NCBI GenBank assembly: GCA_041481485.1
Contig: JBGPBY010000537.1
Coordinates: 1-5,018, forward strand
DNA from: JBGPBY01 sp041481485
Lineage (GTDB): Bacteria; Acidobacteriota; Terriglobia; 20CM-2-55-15
Reading direction: 5' to 3'
DNA: 5,018 nucleotides
The notes under the pieces: generated by a model
Seen by the model: only the letters and a program-made list of their open reading frames with translations
Database searches by the model: none
Told to the model about the DNA's origin: nothing
Translations under genes and position numbers: made by a program
In this document: positions 1 to 5,018 of the stretch, piece after piece
How the letters are laid out: every line of letters starts with the position of its first letter
Position numbering within the stretch: position 1 is the first letter of the stretch

Positions 1-546
1 CAGGCTGTCGCCACAGCGCTGAATGAAGGTGACCGCACCGCACTGCGTATGATCGATGCCGCAGTCGCGTGCGCGCTTTCGCATAAATCCAAATATCGAG
101 CGAATGAAGACATTCAGTACGGCGGTGACCATCTCCGAGTCGTAAGCCAGCCGGTAACGCAACGCATGGGGCAGGGTGAGCACCCACTGCCGGACCGGAA
201 CACGTGGAAACACGCGATCGACAAGATGGGCCGCAGTATCCACCATTCTGCGGCCGCCGCAGGACGAACAGATCGAGCGGCCTTTACACGAGAACGGCAG
301 AAACTTCTCGCCGCCACAGACCTGGCACTTCAAGCGCAGAAAGCCGCAGGCGGCAATGCCGCAGTTGAGAAACTCCCTGAACTCACGTTCGACGAAACGC
401 GGAATGCCGCCCCCGCTCTGACGCTTAGACACCAGGAAGGTTTCGAGATTCTCGGCGACAACCTGATACAGAACGGTCTTCTCCGGCTCGCGCGGACGGT
501 AGGCGCCGGAGTGAGCTTCCCCTGTGGACGTGCATGGCGCATGCAT
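1..546 (-). CDS. IS91-family transposase, N-terminal part (runs off left edge)
   Basis: This is the N-terminal 182 codons of a Y2-type (HUH, rolling-circle) IS91-family transposase, which would nick and strand-transfer single-stranded DNA during IS91 movement. The frame is open to the first base of the window, so the catalytic HUH and tyrosine region lies outside. Seen directly: a family-typical start (AYRPREPEKTVLYQVVAENL, about residues 15-34), FVEREFREFL, then a cysteine-rich zinc-binding domain with C74-x2-C77, C87 and C93-x2-C96 (PFSCKGRSICSSCGGRR). These are followed by VRQWVLTLPHALRYRLAYD (about 118-136) and CGAVTFIQRCGDSL at the edge, the segment that normally precedes the HUH motif. 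No stop or frameshift occurs in the visible part. The ATG at 546 is the first methionine. The in-frame stop upstream is at 625-627, and GTG codons at 585, 573 and 555 are alternative starts; none has a clear Shine-Dalgarno sequence. It lies downstream of, and codirectional with, the metG operon. Family assignment is confident; whether the element is complete cannot be seen. Confidence 0.9.
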   Translation of the reverse strand, partial: MHAPCTSTGEAHSGAYRPREPEKTVLYQVVAENLETFLVSKRQSGGGIPRFVEREFREFLNCGIAACGFLRLKCQVCGGEKFLPFSCKGRSICSSCGGRRMVDTAAHLVDRVFPRVPVRQWVLTLPHALRYRLAYDSEMVTAVLNVFIRSIFGFMRKRARDCGIDHTQCGAVTFIQRCGDSL

Positions 547-910
547 GGCAGACACGACTGCTGCACTTGGCACGCGGAGGGCCACTGAACTTGACTGACA
601 ACTCAACAACCTGGCGCCATACCTTCAGCGGAAATCCGCCGGAACCGCGATCAATTGCCGAGATTGTCTCTAATTTCGCGAAAAAGCCGGCGTTGCGCCA
701 ACGGAATTCAGGAGTTGGCAACTTCCCCGAGTCTGAAGGTGACCGCGCAGCGTTGGAGATCTGCGGCGAGTCCTGAAATCGTGAACCCATTTCTGATTGG
801 CGCCGAGGGAGCCGTCAGGCTGTATAGCAGGAGGAACATCATGTCGAAAGCCTGGCATCAAACAATGGCGGTGACAAGCTTTGAGATGCGGAAGGCGGGC
901 GGGGACTGAT
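547..910. other. Intergenic region between prenyl synthase and IS91 transposase
   Basis: About 360 bases without a convincing protein gene. Open frames cross it on both strands, but none has recognisable motifs. Visible elements are a small palindrome CGTTG-CGC-CAACG (691-703), a short AGTTG-G-CAACT palindrome (713-723), and a possible short plus-strand ORF at 841-909. A 13-mer, TGAAGGTGACCGC (734-746), also occurs inside the transposase at 24-36. No GC-rich hairpin followed by a T-run is visible just downstream of the prenyl synthase stop, so I cannot place the operon terminator. The stretch probably includes the upstream flank of the IS91 element, but its boundary cannot be defined from sequence alone. 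Confidence 0.5.
841..909 (+). CDS. Possible 22-aa small ORF with strong ribosome binding site
   Basis: An ATG at 841 opens a 22-codon frame (MSKAWHQTMA... ending KAGGD, TGA at 907-909). It is preceded by AGGAGGA at 829-835, which leaves a 6-nt gap between AGGAGG and the ATG: an ideal Shine-Dalgarno arrangement and the best one in the window. The ORF is convergent with the prenyl synthase and ends one base before that gene's stop codon. No well-spaced promoter is obvious upstream. The peptide has no signal sequence or membrane segment. The MSKAW start is loosely like the first residues of small accessory proteins of insertion sequences (for example IS66 TnpA-type), so it could be a truncated mobile-element remnant, a real microprotein, or chance. 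I do not assign a function. Confidence 0.25.
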   Translation: MSKAWHQTMAVTSFEMRKAGGD

Positions 911-1885
911 TTACGCGGTTCGATTCAGGATGAAATCCGGTATCGAAATGATGGCATCGCGATAGCGGGATTGCGGAAATTTTTCGAGCGCCGATTTTGC
1001 CTGACGGACATAGTCCTCCGCAATTGCCCGAGTCTGGCCGAGCCCGCCGCTTTTCTCCACGGCGGTGAGAACATCGCTCGATGACACCGACCCAAATGAT
1101 CTTTCGGCCAGCACCTTGCGGATTTTAGCCGCCGCCTCCCGATCGCCATTCCGCAGCACCCAGGATACGGGCAGCGTCAACTTCCCTTCTTTCAGGTCGC
1201 TTCCCACGGGTTTTCCCAGATCATCCTGCGAAGCAGTGAGGTCGAGAGAATCATCCACCAACTGAAACGCCATTCCAAGATTCATCCCGATACCGGCAAG
1301 ACAAGCGGCAGTCTTCGTATCGCGTCCGGAAGCGATGGCCGCCAGTTTCATGCACCCGGAAAACAGAAAGGCCGTCTTCCGTTTCACAATGTCCAGCAAC
1401 TGCTCCGCACTGGCATCGGCGTTGCCAAGCAGTGTGAGCTGCAGCATTTCCCCTTCAACCATCTGCTGCGTAATTTCGATCAGTGTGGCCAGAATTTCAA
1501 AATTCCGGACGCCCAGCGCCACAAAGAAAGACTGCATGTACAGCCAGTCTCCCGCCAGCACCGTCATGGAGTTTCCCCACTGAGAGTTTGCCGAAGGACG
1601 GCCTCGGCGCGTATCGGCGCCATCGATAATGTCGTCATGAACCAGCGTGGCGTTGTGAATCAGCTCAACGACGGCCGCAAGTTGAATTGCCGCAGGCGTG
1701 ACTTCTCCCAGCATTCGCGTCGTCAACAACAACAAGGCCGGACGGATGCGCTTGCCTCCGGCGTTGAGCAGATGATCGCCGATTTCCGCAATGGGATCGA
1801 TGGCGGCGTGCGTATAGCCCTGAAGCTCTTCCTCAACCTTCACAAGGTCTGGCGCCACCAGCTGATAAATTTCCTGAGGCGTCAA
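911..1885 (-). CDS. ispB: Long-chain trans-polyprenyl diphosphate synthase (IspB/HepT type)
   Basis: Condenses isopentenyl diphosphate units onto an allylic diphosphate to make a long all-trans polyprenyl diphosphate, in known family members the side-chain precursor of menaquinone or ubiquinone. Seen in the 324-residue protein: GGKRIRP (43-49, diphosphate binding), the first aspartate-rich motif DDIID (84-88) followed by RRGRP, KTAFLFSGC (170-178), and the second aspartate-rich motif DDSLD (211-215) followed by GKPVGSDLKEGKLTLP. Residues 4 and 5 before the first DDxxD are small (A79, T80, in HNATLVHDD), as in octaprenyl-type enzymes and unlike the aromatic residues of short-chain FPP/GGPP synthases; exact chain length is unknown. 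The chosen start is a TTG at 1885, overlapping the tatD stop in TTGA, with GGGAGGT at 1889-1895. It gives the usual family length. An ATG at 2047 would force a 54-residue non-homologous extension inside tatD. Last gene of the visible operon. The symbol is used at family level. Confidence 0.92.
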   Translation of the reverse strand: MTPQEIYQLVAPDLVKVEEELQGYTHAAIDPIAEIGDHLLNAGGKRIRPALLLLTTRMLGEVTPAAIQLAAVVELIHNATLVHDDIIDGADTRRGRPSANSQWGNSMTVLAGDWLYMQSFFVALGVRNFEILATLIEITQQMVEGEMLQLTLLGNADASAEQLLDIVKRKTAFLFSGCMKLAAIASGRDTKTAACLAGIGMNLGMAFQLVDDSLDLTASQDDLGKPVGSDLKEGKLTLPVSWVLRNGDREAAAKIRKVLAERSFGSVSSSDVLTAVEKSGGLGQTRAIAEDYVRQAKSALEKFPQSRYRDAIISIPDFILNRTA

Positions 1886-2655
1886 TGGACCTCCCGCGAA
1901 AATAGCCGTGTGAAATTCGAAAGAATTTCGGATTCGAGCTGTTCCAGTTCGACATTCCGAATTTTCGCCACAAAACGCGCGGTCTCCGCGACAAAAGCGG
2001 GCTCGTTGCGTTTTCCCCGATGCGGAGCAGGAGCGAGATAAGGACAATCCGTTTCAATCAGTATCCGGTCCGATGGAACCTTCTTCACAATTTCGAGCAG
2101 ATCCTTTGCGTTCGGAAACGTCGTAATTCCCGAAAACGAAATCATGAAACCCATTTCCAGAGCCGCGTCGGCGAGTGCAGCTCCGGACGTGAAGCAATGC
2201 AGGACTCCACGTGCCGGCGGGTTTTTGCGAATAAGGACTTCCGTATCTTCGTCCGCATTGCGCGTATGCACAATCACCGGCAGATTCAGTTCCGAGGCAA
2301 TGGATAACTGACGGGCAAAGACCTCGCGCTGCACTTCGCGGGGCGAATGATCGTAGTGATAGTCGAGCCCGGTTTCCCCAATGGCGACAACCTTGGGATG
2401 AGCCGCCAGCGATTTCATCAGTCGAAAGTGCCGGTCTTCGACCTTTGCCGCATCGTGCGGATGGATGCCAATGCTGGTCTCGATCCAGTCATAAGATTCT
2501 GCGATGGGAATTCCGCATCCCATGTCATCCGGACCGGATCCCGTTCCGATTGTCACAATCCGGCGTACACCCGCATCCCAGGCACGCTGAATCATGCCGG
2601 GCCGGTCTTCGGCATAGCGGACATCGTCGAGGTGCGCGTGAGAATCAATGAGCAT
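1882..2655 (-). CDS. tatD: TatD-family metal-dependent hydrolase (deoxyribonuclease)
   Basis: A 257-residue TIM-barrel amidohydrolase-superfamily protein of the TatD/YcfH/YjjV group. Characterised members are cytosolic Mg2+-dependent 3'-5' DNases/RNases linked to DNA repair and degradation, and the name does not imply a role in Tat export. Seen: the N-terminal metal motif SHAHLD (H6, H8), SIGIHPHDA (61-69), GETGLDYHYD with metal-bridging E94, VIVHTR with H130, GVLHCFTSG with H153, and ETDCPYLAPAPHRGKRNEP with catalytic-site D203. All expected metal ligands are present and the length is normal. The ATG at 2655 overlaps the metG stop by one base (TAATG), with no good Shine-Dalgarno sequence, so translation probably depends on ribosomes terminating on metG. 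The 3' end overlaps the prenyl synthase start by two bases. The biological substrate cannot be told from sequence; tatD next to metG is a common bacterial arrangement. Confidence 0.94.
   Translation of the reverse strand: MLIDSHAHLDDVRYAEDRPGMIQRAWDAGVRRIVTIGTGSGPDDMGCGIPIAESYDWIETSIGIHPHDAAKVEDRHFRLMKSLAAHPKVVAIGETGLDYHYDHSPREVQREVFARQLSIASELNLPVIVHTRNADEDTEVLIRKNPPARGVLHCFTSGAALADAALEMGFMISFSGITTFPNAKDLLEIVKKVPSDRILIETDCPYLAPAPHRGKRNEPAFVAETARFVAKIRNVELEQLESEILSNFTRLFSREVH
1889..1895 (-). promoter_or_regulatory. Ribosome binding site deciding the TTG start of the prenyl synthase
   Basis: GGGAGGT on the minus strand lies inside the last codons of tatD, four bases upstream of TTG at 1885 counted from GGAGG. 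This is slightly close but strong. No ATG or GTG in the same frame near the expected N-terminus competes, so the site supports TTG initiation coupled to tatD termination. Confidence 0.65.
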
Positions 2656-4622
2656 TATTTCAACCGCGCGCCGTTGGGGGTATCTTCGTGGAAGCCCGCG
2701 AGTACCGGCGGGTCGCCATCGCCGAGCGATGCAGCGACGATCATTCCGTTGGATTCCAATCCCCGAAGTTTTCTCGGCTGCAGATTGGCGACAACCACCA
2801 CTTTGCGCCCAATGAGCTTCTCGGGCTCGTAGACCTTCGCGATTCCCGCCAGAACCTGGCGCTTTTCAAAGCCGAGATCGATGATCAGGCGAAGCAGTTT
2901 GTCGGCCCCTTTCACGCGCTCGGCTTCCACTACAGTTCCAGCGCGGAGGTCGACCTTGGCAAAATCGTCAATGGTAATCGCCGGAGCCAGAGGAGAAGCT
3001 TCTGCCGCAGATGACGCTGCAGACTCAGGCGCTGTCCCGTCACCGGATGACTTCGACGCTGTGGTTGATTCCAGTTTCTTGTAAATCTCCTTCGAATCGA
3101 TACGCGGAAACAGAGCCGGACCACCGGTTACTGTCTTTCCGGACAGTTCATTGGACCACTGGACGGATTTCAAATTTGCCTGTGTCACATTGCCATCCAG
3201 ACTCAACTGCTTCCAAATTGCCTGCGCGCTATTCGGCATTGCTGGAGCAATCAGGACAGCGATAATTCGCAGCGATTCGGCGCAATGAAACAAAACACTG
3301 TCGAGCCTTCCCGATTCTGCCGGCTTTTCGGCTAGCGCCCAAGGCTCGTTTTCGACGATGTACTTGTTCACCCCGGAAATCAGCTCCCAGATGCTCTCCA
3401 GAGCTCGAGAAAAACTGAGCTCATTGAAATGGCTGACACAATTCGCGATGACCTTTGCCGCAAGCGATCGAATTCCCGCATCGCCTGCAGCTTCGCCCAC
3501 AGGAGGAATTCGATTGCCGCGATATTTGGCAATCATGGCAATCGTGCGGCTCAGGAGATTGCCCAGGTCGTTGGCCAGATCGCTGTTTGCACGTTGAATC
3601 AGCGCGTCGAAACTGAAATTGCAGTCCTGGCCAAAGACCATTTCGCGCAGGACAAAATAGCGCAGCAGTTCGGATCCAAATACTTCTTCGAGAACATAAG
3701 GATCCAGAACGTTGCCGCGCGACTTGGACATTTTCTCTTCTTTGTTCAACCACCATCCGTGAGCAACGATGCTGCGCGGCGGCTCGATTCCGGCAGCCAG
3801 TAGAAACGCAGGCCAGTAGACGGCGTGAAATCTCAGAATGTCTTTGCCCACTAAATGAATGTCGGCGGGCCAGTATCTGGAAAACTTCGCATCGTTGGTT
3901 TTGAAATCGATGCCAGTCATGTATCCGGTAAGCGCGTCGAACCAGACATAAAACACATGCTTCGGATCATCGGGAAGCGGGATTCCCCATTTAAGCGTGA
4001 CCCGGCTGATGGAAAGGTCTTTCAAGCCGCCTTTTACGAAGGAAACGATTTCATTCAGCCGGGTTCTCGGTTTGACGAAGTCCGGATTCGCCTCATAGTA
4101 TTGAAGCAGCCTGTCCTGAAACGCAGAGAGTTTGAAGAAATAGCTTTCCTCGGATACCCACTCCGTTTTTCGACCGCAGTCCGGACAGTTTGCCGGAGTG
4201 GAGGGATCCGTTTCGGGAGCATAAGCTTCGCAGGAAACGCAGTACCAGCCGGCATATTCCGATTTGTAGATATAGCCATTGGCCTTGCATCGATTATAGA
4301 GTTCGATCACTCCCGTATCGTGCCTGCGCTCTGTGGTGCGAATGAATTCGTCATATTCGATTCCCAGCTGCTTCCACAATCGTGTGTATTGGGTATACAC
4401 ACGATCCGCCAGAGCCTGCGGCTCGATCCCCTGAGCACGGGCGGACCGTTCGATCTTCTGGCCATGCTCGTCCGTTCCCGAAAGGAGTTTTACATCGACG
4501 CCCATCATGCGTTTGAACCGGGCAATCGTATCCGCGACGATTGTCGTGTAAGCGCCTCCAAAATGGGGCGGCGCATTAACGTAATAGAGTGGCGTCGTGA
4601 TGTAAAAAGTGTCCTTAGACAT
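2655..4622 (-). CDS. metG: Methionyl-tRNA synthetase with C-terminal tRNA-binding domain
   Basis: Class I aminoacyl-tRNA synthetase, cytosolic, charging elongator and initiator tRNA-Met with methionine using ATP. Seen in the 655-residue protein: Rossmann-fold start FYITTPLYYVNAPPHFGG with the HIGH-type motif as HFGG (20-23), LSGTDEHGQKIE (47-58), a zinc knuckle in the connective insert with C128-x2-C131 and C146-x2-C149, and KMSKS (297-301) within KEEKMSKSRGN. A helical anticodon-binding domain follows (about 335-510, containing NEPWAL near 425-430). A low-complexity Ala/Ser linker (about 522-548) leads to a C-terminal Trbp111/EMAP-type OB-fold tRNA-binding domain (about 550-655: KVDLRAGTV, VANLQPRKLRG, SNGMIVAA), which in known enzymes aids dimerisation and tRNA binding. 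The ATG at 4622 starts MSKDTFYITT, the expected N-terminus; an in-frame ATG at 4679 would add 19 unsupported residues. First gene of the operon, overlapping tatD by one base. No Shine-Dalgarno sequence precedes it. Confidence 0.97.
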   Translation of the reverse strand: MSKDTFYITTPLYYVNAPPHFGGAYTTIVADTIARFKRMMGVDVKLLSGTDEHGQKIERSARAQGIEPQALADRVYTQYTRLWKQLGIEYDEFIRTTERRHDTGVIELYNRCKANGYIYKSEYAGWYCVSCEAYAPETDPSTPANCPDCGRKTEWVSEESYFFKLSAFQDRLLQYYEANPDFVKPRTRLNEIVSFVKGGLKDLSISRVTLKWGIPLPDDPKHVFYVWFDALTGYMTGIDFKTNDAKFSRYWPADIHLVGKDILRFHAVYWPAFLLAAGIEPPRSIVAHGWWLNKEEKMSKSRGNVLDPYVLEEVFGSELLRYFVLREMVFGQDCNFSFDALIQRANSDLANDLGNLLSRTIAMIAKYRGNRIPPVGEAAGDAGIRSLAAKVIANCVSHFNELSFSRALESIWELISGVNKYIVENEPWALAEKPAESGRLDSVLFHCAESLRIIAVLIAPAMPNSAQAIWKQLSLDGNVTQANLKSVQWSNELSGKTVTGGPALFPRIDSKEIYKKLESTTASKSSGDGTAPESAASSAAEASPLAPAITIDDFAKVDLRAGTVVEAERVKGADKLLRLIIDLGFEKRQVLAGIAKVYEPEKLIGRKVVVVANLQPRKLRGLESNGMIVAASLGDGDPPVLAGFHEDTPNGARLK

Positions 4623-4629
4623 AAAGATT

Positions 4630-4635
4630 AGTATA
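4630..4635 (-). promoter_or_regulatory. Candidate -10 box for metG operon, possibly leaderless
   Basis: On the minus strand TATACT (five of six matches to TATAAT) ends seven bases before the metG ATG. Initiation at the usual distance would fall at or next to the A of the ATG, giving a leaderless mRNA, which fits the missing Shine-Dalgarno sequence. No convincing -35 box is present: the nearest candidates lie in a GGTTTCC tandem and match poorly. Inference from spacing only. Confidence 0.4.
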
Positions 4636-4726
4636 GCCGGAGATGGAAACCGGAAACCGTGAAGTGCTTGGTCTGGCAAACTTCCGAGGTGAGCAGGGTT
4701 GTTTCAGCCGGTTTTTCTGATCTGCC

Positions 4727-4739
4727 GCGCCTACGGCGC
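4727..4739. repeat. Solitary B-type hairpin, diverged
   Basis: GCGCC-TAC-GGCGC is a 5-bp stem with a TAC loop, preceded by CTGCC-like sequence. Its architecture and loop match hairpin B of the adjacent cluster (GCCGC-TAC-GCGGC), but two stem pairs are swapped while pairing is kept. It may be a decayed half-unit of the same repeat family. Confidence 0.45.
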
Positions 4740-4762
4740 TTTAGTGCGCTTTGCATTCTGAA

Positions 4763-4808
4763 CCACCGGCTTACGCCGGTGGCTATCGAACTGCCGCCGC
4801 GCTGCGGC
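4763..4808 (+). repeat. Two-hairpin repeat unit 1 (direct)
   Basis: Unit of hairpin A (4763-4782, CCACCGGC-TTAC-GCCGGTGG, perfect 8-bp stem), a 13-nt spacer (CTATCGAACTGCC) and hairpin B (4796-4808, GCCGC-GCT-GCGGC, 5-bp stem). The first 38 bases are identical to unit 2, which starts 71 bases downstream. Confidence 0.9.
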
Positions 4809-4833
4809 TCAGAAAATGCGGGGGCGAACTATT

Positions 4834-4879
4834 CCACCGGCTTACGCCGGTGGCTATCGAACTGCCGCCGCTACGCGGC
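4834..4879 (+). repeat. Two-hairpin repeat unit 2 (direct)
   Basis: Second direct copy: hairpin A 4834-4853 identical to unit 1, the same 13-nt spacer, and hairpin B 4867-4879 with loop TAC (GCCGC-TAC-GCGGC). A 25-nt linker (4809-4833) containing AAAATGCGGGGGCGAAC separates it from unit 1. Confidence 0.9.
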
Positions 4880-4917
4880 TCGGAATCAGACGATCTATCT
4901 CGTGGCGAGTTTTCTCA

Positions 4918-4963
4918 GCCGCGTAGCGGCGGCAGTCCGCTAGCCACGGGCGTGAGCCCGTGG
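4918..4963 (-). repeat. Two-hairpin repeat unit 3 (inverted)
   Basis: Inverted copy. Hairpin B (4918-4930) is the exact reverse complement of that in unit 2. The 13-nt spacer (4931-4943) has two differences. Hairpin A (4944-4963) reads CCACGGGC-GTGA-GCCCGTGG, with one stem pair flipped from C-G to G-C relative to the other copies, so the stem stays perfect. Confidence 0.9.
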
Positions 4964-4988
4964 AATAGTTCGCCCCCGCATTTTCTGA

Positions 4989-5018
4989 GCCGCAGCGCGG
5001 CGGCAGTTCGATAGCCAC
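4989..5018 (-). repeat. Two-hairpin repeat unit 4 (inverted, cut by right edge)
   Basis: Inverted copy with hairpin B 4989-5001 (exact reverse complement of unit 1 hairpin B), the 13-nt spacer identical to unit 1 in reverse complement, and only the first four bases (CCAC) of hairpin A before the window ends. By symmetry hairpin A should end near position 5034. Confidence 0.88.

Larger units (their letters stand above)
4623..4762. other. Upstream region of the metG operon
   Basis: Non-coding leader and upstream DNA of the operon. It holds the candidate -10 box, a tandem duplication of GGAAACC (4645-4658, plus strand) at roughly the -35 region, and a small hairpin near the start of the repeat cluster. 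I looked for a T-box or other riboswitch architecture upstream of metG and saw none. If transcription starts at the -10 box found here, there is no leader to fold. Confidence 0.45.
4779..5018. repeat. 240-bp near-perfect inverted repeat made of the four units
   Basis: Arms 4779-4880 and 4917-5018 are reverse complements about a centre at 4898.5, with five mismatches in 102 positions by my count. The outer 59 bases (4779-4837 against 4960-5018) are identical. The 36-nt centre (4881-4916) is unpaired. No T-run follows the stems, so a simple intrinsic terminator is not supported. The organisation resembles BIME clusters of REP-type sequences; the apparent open frames across it are by-products of the repeat. 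Confidence 0.9.

Noticed and set aside
49..588. 179-codon plus-strand open frame
   Set aside because: Antisense to the IS91 transposase, whose minus-strand frame carries clear family motifs and a zinc-binding cysteine pattern.
1886..2047. N-terminal extension of the prenyl synthase to an upstream ATG
   Set aside because: Lies fully inside tatD in another frame, has no family similarity, and makes the protein too long; the TTG at 1885 with its own RBS is preferred.
3855..4631. 258-codon plus-strand open frame opposite metG
   Set aside because: Entirely antisense to the conserved catalytic part of metG, has no recognisable motif, and is explained by codon composition of the real gene.
4623..4679. 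19-residue N-terminal extension of metG
   Set aside because: The sequence before MSKDTFYITT matches no MetRS N-terminus, and the candidate promoter lies inside it.
4623..4762. T-box or methionine-responsive riboswitch upstream of metG
   Set aside because: No T-box sequence or anticodon stem-like architecture is visible, and the likely start site leaves little or no leader.
4763..4782. Intrinsic terminator
   Set aside because: The stem is strong, but no T-run follows on either strand at this or the other copies.
4751..5014. Plus-strand open frames across the right-hand repeats
   Set aside because: They arise from the repeat composition, encode duplicated low-information peptide strings, and have no RBS.
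4763..5018. CRISPR array
   Set aside because: The repeats contain two perfect hairpins, occur in both orientations, and the linker between copies is itself repeated rather than unique, so there are no spacers.

Overview
The window shows a bacterial chromosome segment of moderately high GC content. It carries a compact leftward (minus-strand) housekeeping operon flanked on both sides by mobile or repetitive DNA. The gene order metG, tatD, long-chain polyprenyl synthase, the IS91-type transposase and the GC-rich intergenic palindromes would suit an Acidobacteriota-like soil bacterium. That assignment is inference from general familiarity, not something the sequence proves.

Layout from left to right. 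Positions 1-546 (minus) hold the N-terminal 182 codons of an IS91-family transposase, open at the left edge of the window. Positions 547-910 hold no convincing gene, only a possible 22-codon plus-strand ORF (841-909) behind a textbook Shine-Dalgarno sequence. Positions 911-1885 (minus) encode a long-chain trans-polyprenyl diphosphate synthase, best started at a TTG that overlaps the tatD stop. Positions 1882-2655 (minus) encode a TatD-family metal-dependent hydrolase. Positions 2655-4622 (minus) encode methionyl-tRNA synthetase with the C-terminal Trbp111-like tRNA-binding domain. Positions 4623-4762 hold the metG upstream region, with a -10-like box placed so that the transcript could be leaderless. 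Positions 4763-5018 hold a structured repeat cluster that runs off the right edge.

The three operon genes overlap (metG/tatD by one base in TAATG; tatD/prenyl synthase by two bases in TTGA), so they are almost certainly co-transcribed and translationally coupled. Their functions are tRNA charging, a nuclease/hydrolase quality-control role, and the isoprenoid side chain of respiratory quinones. They share no pathway; the cluster looks like a conserved housekeeping neighbourhood rather than a dedicated system.

The most unusual structure is the right-hand repeat cluster. It contains four copies of a 46-nt two-hairpin unit (20-nt hairpin A, 13-nt spacer, 13-nt hairpin B). Two copies are direct and two inverted around a centre near 4898.5. 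Together they form a near-perfect inverted repeat with 102-nt arms, of which the outer 59 nt are identical. Differences between copies fall at paired stem positions, so the hairpins are preserved. This resembles REP/BIME-type elements.
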